From Algoriphagus yeomjeoni (GTDB lineage Bacteria > Bacteroidota > Bacteroidia > Cytophagales > Cyclobacteriaceae), in contig NZ_QLLK01000001.1 in the NCBI RefSeq assembly GCF_003259505.1, positions 62,001 to 126,000 on the forward strand: a DNA stretch of 64,000 bases, written 5' to 3'. Made by a program: the position numbers and the translations under genes. The notes beneath the pieces are model-generated. The model saw nothing but the letters and a program-made list of their open reading frames with translations. It had not been told where the DNA came from and searched no databases. Shown here in pieces: positions 61,884 to 64,000 of the stretch (position 1 is its first letter; every line of letters begins with the position of its first letter).

Positions 61884-62945
61884 ATGAATCAGCAACTTCA
61901 AACTATCCTTGATATTGTTCAACTAAACGAATCCTTCGCGGATGAAGAAAAGGCTGTACTGATAACAGCGATTAAAAAAGTCGATAGCGATCTGTCCATT
62001 ACAGAATTCAAACTGGAAAGAACAGAAAAAGTGAAGCGGACTACAGCTATTTTACTAGAAGAAACCATAGAAGAACTGGAGCAAAAAAGAAAGGCTATAG
62101 AAGAAACAAATTCAGCACTTGAAAATTCCTTGAAAGAACTGAAAGCTGCCCAAGCCCAACTTATCCAATCCGAGAAGATGGCTTCGCTGGGTGAGTTGAC
62201 TGCCGGTATCGCCCACGAGATCCAGAATCCGCTGAATTTTGTGAATAACTTCTCTGAAGTCAGCGACGAACTTATAGATGAAATGAATGAAGAACTTGAG
62301 AAAGGCGATCTAGAAGAAGTAAGGTTCATCGCGGCGGACCTCAAGGAAAATCTCTCCAAAATCAACCATCACGGCAAGCGGGCTGATGCCATCGTCAAGG
62401 GAATGTTGGAACACTCCAAATCTGGAACCGGTACAAAAGAATCTACGAATCTCAACAAGCTGGTTAAGGAATTTACTCAATTAGCCTATAGCAGTCAGCA
62501 AGCCAAAAACAAAGATTTTAAAGTTGATCTAACTTTTATTCTTGATCCAAACATTCCTTCCTTAGAAGTGATCCCTTCCGACATCGGAAAGGTTATGTTG
62601 AATTTGGTGAATAATGCTTTTTACGCATGTGCTGAGCGAAGTCGAAGTGCAGTAAATGAAAAGTCAAAACAGGAAGGAGAAGAATATAAACCCGAGGTAT
62701 TCATCAGTTCGAAAAAATCTGAAAATGGAATTGAGATTTCAGTCCAAGATAATGGCTCCGGTATCCCGGATTCCATCAAAGACAAAATCTTTCAGCCTTT
62801 CTTTACGACAAAACCAACCGGCTCCGGTACAGGCTTAGGATTGTCTTTGAGTTATGATATCGTGAAGGCGCATGGAGGTAAATTCAGGGTAGAATCAATT
62901 GCAGGAGAAGGATCTACTTTTTTCATGCAATTGCCACTGCAGTAA
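61884..62945 (+). CDS. Short sensor-less histidine kinase
   Basis: This 353-residue soluble kinase opens with a helical segment and a coiled coil (about 40-95) without any sensor domain. The HisKA region has H111 in GIAHEIQNP, and the HATPase domain has an N box at about 240-246 and the motifs DNGSGIPDSIKD and GTGLGLSLSYD. It is closely related to the kinase cores of the two other operon kinases. It probably receives input from the FIST proteins encoded just upstream. Residues 249-256 (CAERSRSA) come from a REP-like sequence. No response regulator follows. Confidence 0.92.
   Translation: MNQQLQTILDIVQLNESFADEEKAVLITAIKKVDSDLSITEFKLERTEKVKRTTAILLEETIEELEQKRKAIEETNSALENSLKELKAAQAQLIQSEKMASLGELTAGIAHEIQNPLNFVNNFSEVSDELIDEMNEELEKGDLEEVRFIAADLKENLSKINHHGKRADAIVKGMLEHSKSGTGTKESTNLNKLVKEFTQLAYSSQQAKNKDFKVDLTFILDPNIPSLEVIPSDIGKVMLNLVNNAFYACAERSRSAVNEKSKQEGEEYKPEVFISSKKSENGIEISVQDNGSGIPDSIKDKIFQPFFTTKPTGSGTGLGLSLSYDIVKAHGGKFRVESIAGEGSTFFMQLPLQ
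62629..62652 (+). repeat. REP-like word inside the short kinase gene
   Basis: GCTGAGCGAAGTCGAAG at 62631-62647 matches the intergenic REP-like right arm at 41125-41141 except at one base. It is translated as part of a loop after the N box, in frame. Confidence 0.7.
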
Positions 62946-63432
62946 TTTCCAGGTATTCAAACTAGAGGCAAGAATTTCTATTGTTTAGCCATTAGCTCAC
63001 CTAGATCCTTAAAGTATCAATAGTAACTAACTGGCCTTCAATTGTGTCGAATCTATATAAGAATTAGCTTTTTGTTTAAATGTGAAAAAACTTCACCCTC
63101 TGTACAATTTAGTTTTTTGTTAGAATAATAATTTTTAATAACAAAATAGTCATATAAAAATTAATCTCGGTTATAATAGTTAAAGTTTATAGTACAGAAT
63201 GAATTAATTCTTACGAGCCATGGCTTTTTAAAATCTAAAAATTATTCATAATCATTTGATCTTTAATATTATATGTATTCTTTTTTGACTATTTTAGACA
63301 TACTAATTGTTGGTACCATTCTGCCTATAACAGAAGGTAAAAGTAGTTTTTGATACTTTTTATTTGATTTTAGATTCTATCAAAAACCATATCATTTCTG
63401 ATTAAATTTTAATTCTTTAAACTTTACATGCC
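62946..63432. other. Long AT-rich intergenic region before a secreted protein gene
   Basis: About 490 bases without a coding frame. A 10-bp inverted repeat (GTTTTTGATA at 63346-63355, TATCAAAAAC at 63378-63387, 22-base loop) lies 45 bases before the ATG and might be regulatory. No clear promoter consensus or RNA gene is seen. Confidence 0.55.
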
Positions 63433-64000
63433 ATGATGCAAAAGTTAATTCCTATCACTAAGGGGTTTGTTTTTCTTTTATTACTCTTATCAAATTTCAC
63501 ACTTGCCCAAAATGTAAAATTGGAACAAGGCCAAAATGGCGGATTTGATAGTGACCCTGTAAGCCCCGTAAACTGGTCCTCTGGAAATTCAAATTCAGGA
63601 AATAGCCATTTCTACGAAGGACAATCCATTCCGTATCGTCTTATTGTTTCAAAATTAAAACCGGGTACTCATACGGTTGAAATTGAATGGGATACAAGTA
63701 AGGACACCAAATACGCGATCGACTATATCACTAGTTTTGATAGAATTTGTGAAGCGGTCATTCCCCAGTCTGGAATCCCAAATTATATCGCAATTCCAAC
63801 TCCTGATGGGGCTCCGCAGCCTTTAGCAAGCTTTAATGAACTCTCCGCCTTAGAAAAGAGAATGGCTATTTATGGAGGTACATTTAAAGATATTAAGTAT
63901 GTGCTTCAGGAGAAAAGTTCATCAACAAGCACCATCACAAGATTAAGTATAACCTTCTCAGCCGATGGTGAAAATGGGGCAAATAACACAGTAATTATTG
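63433..64000 (+). CDS. N-terminal part of a secreted, probably surface or adhesin-type protein, 3' end outside the window
   Basis: The frame from ATG 63433 stays open to the right edge (189 codons). A signal peptide covers about residues 1-25 (GFVFLLLLLSNFTLAQ). The mature part has low charge and is rich in G, N and S. The segment GNSNSGNSHFYEGQSIPYRL and the following THTVEIEWDTSKDTKYAIDY resemble the N-terminal domain of large Bacteroidota secreted proteins that often carry type IX sorting domains. That C-terminus is not visible here. Confidence 0.75.
   Translation, partial: MMQKLIPITKGFVFLLLLLSNFTLAQNVKLEQGQNGGFDSDPVSPVNWSSGNSNSGNSHFYEGQSIPYRLIVSKLKPGTHTVEIEWDTSKDTKYAIDYITSFDRICEAVIPQSGIPNYIAIPTPDGAPQPLASFNELSALEKRMAIYGGTFKDIKYVLQEKSSSTSTITRLSITFSADGENGANNTVII

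Noticed and set aside
61919..62365. Serine-rich 148-residue frame antisense to the short kinase
   Set aside because: The Ser/Phe-rich composition is typical of the reverse strand of Glu/Lys-rich coiled-coil coding sequence.
48105..62945. Receiver or AraC-type regulator domain in the kinase operon
   Set aside because: I looked for DD...K receiver motifs and a helix-turn-helix after each ATPase domain. All three proteins end shortly after the last G box.
1..64000. tRNA, rRNA, riboswitch, insertion sequence or phage genes
   Set aside because: Gaps between genes are short and none shows a cloverleaf, a transposase or terminal repeats that I could support.

Overview
The window looks like chromosomal DNA from a member of the Bacteroidota, most likely order Cytophagales and close to Algoriphagus/Cyclobacteriaceae. 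This is judged from gene content and promoter style, not from a database search. Supporting features are TAnnTTTG-type -7 promoter elements, weak Shine-Dalgarno signals, a type III pantothenate kinase/LptC/CNNM/PPIase envelope cluster, DUF6090 proteins, a Tricorn-like S41 protease, histidine kinases with beta-propeller sensors, and short degenerate intergenic repeats. I see no rRNA, tRNA, CRISPR array, insertion sequence or prophage.

Layout. 1-5.3 kb: the end of an unknown gene, a PIN-type toxin-antitoxin pair, a VWA + AAA+ (MoxR/Mg-chelatase-like) pair, a RelE/ParE-type toxin-antitoxin pair and a DUF1304 membrane protein. 5.4-13.8 kb: an RsmF/NOL1-type rRNA m5C methyltransferase, an M1 metallopeptidase, a cytochrome c-sugar dehydrogenase lipoprotein, a PAS histidine kinase and HflX. 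14.0-21.2 kb: rfbC, a CpsB-type phosphatase and a sugar-type epimerase; then a TPR protein, phosphosulfolactate synthase (ComA), a DUF368 (PopT-type) lipid carrier transporter, aroE and purU. 21.2-27.1 kb: mostly minus-strand housekeeping genes (alr, nhaD, glutamate-type dehydrogenase, anmK) with tag on the plus strand. 27.2-37.1 kb: a plus-strand run with coaX, an outer-membrane beta-barrel candidate, a TPR protein, lptC, a CNNM/CorC transporter, a SurA/PpiD-like isomerase, DUF493, pterin dehydratase, rsmI and an inositol-phosphatase-family gene. 37.1-45.7 kb: an AEC transporter, two small unknowns, glyA, tatC, rpiB, and a Tricorn-like protease with a downstream membrane protein.

45.9-63 kb is the unusual part. 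Two tandem DUF6090 membrane proteins precede a tightly packed five-gene operon of about 14.8 kb: (i) a 1295-residue beta-propeller/Y_Y_Y membrane histidine kinase with an extra domain inserted in its propeller; (ii) a 2528-residue soluble histidine kinase with a SnoaL-like N-terminus and eleven diverged tandem units of about 187 residues, each a linker helix plus a putative GAF-like sensor; (iii, iv) two stand-alone FIST sensory proteins; (v) a short histidine kinase with a coiled coil but no sensor of its own. No receiver or response regulator is encoded with them. The kinase modules of all three are clearly related. At the same loop after the N box, each carries a different repeat-like insert, and two of these inserts resemble intergenic repeats seen elsewhere in the window. 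The operon reads as a multi-input cytoplasmic signalling complex and is the best candidate here for an undescribed system.

The window ends inside a secreted protein gene (from 63433) that runs off the right edge.
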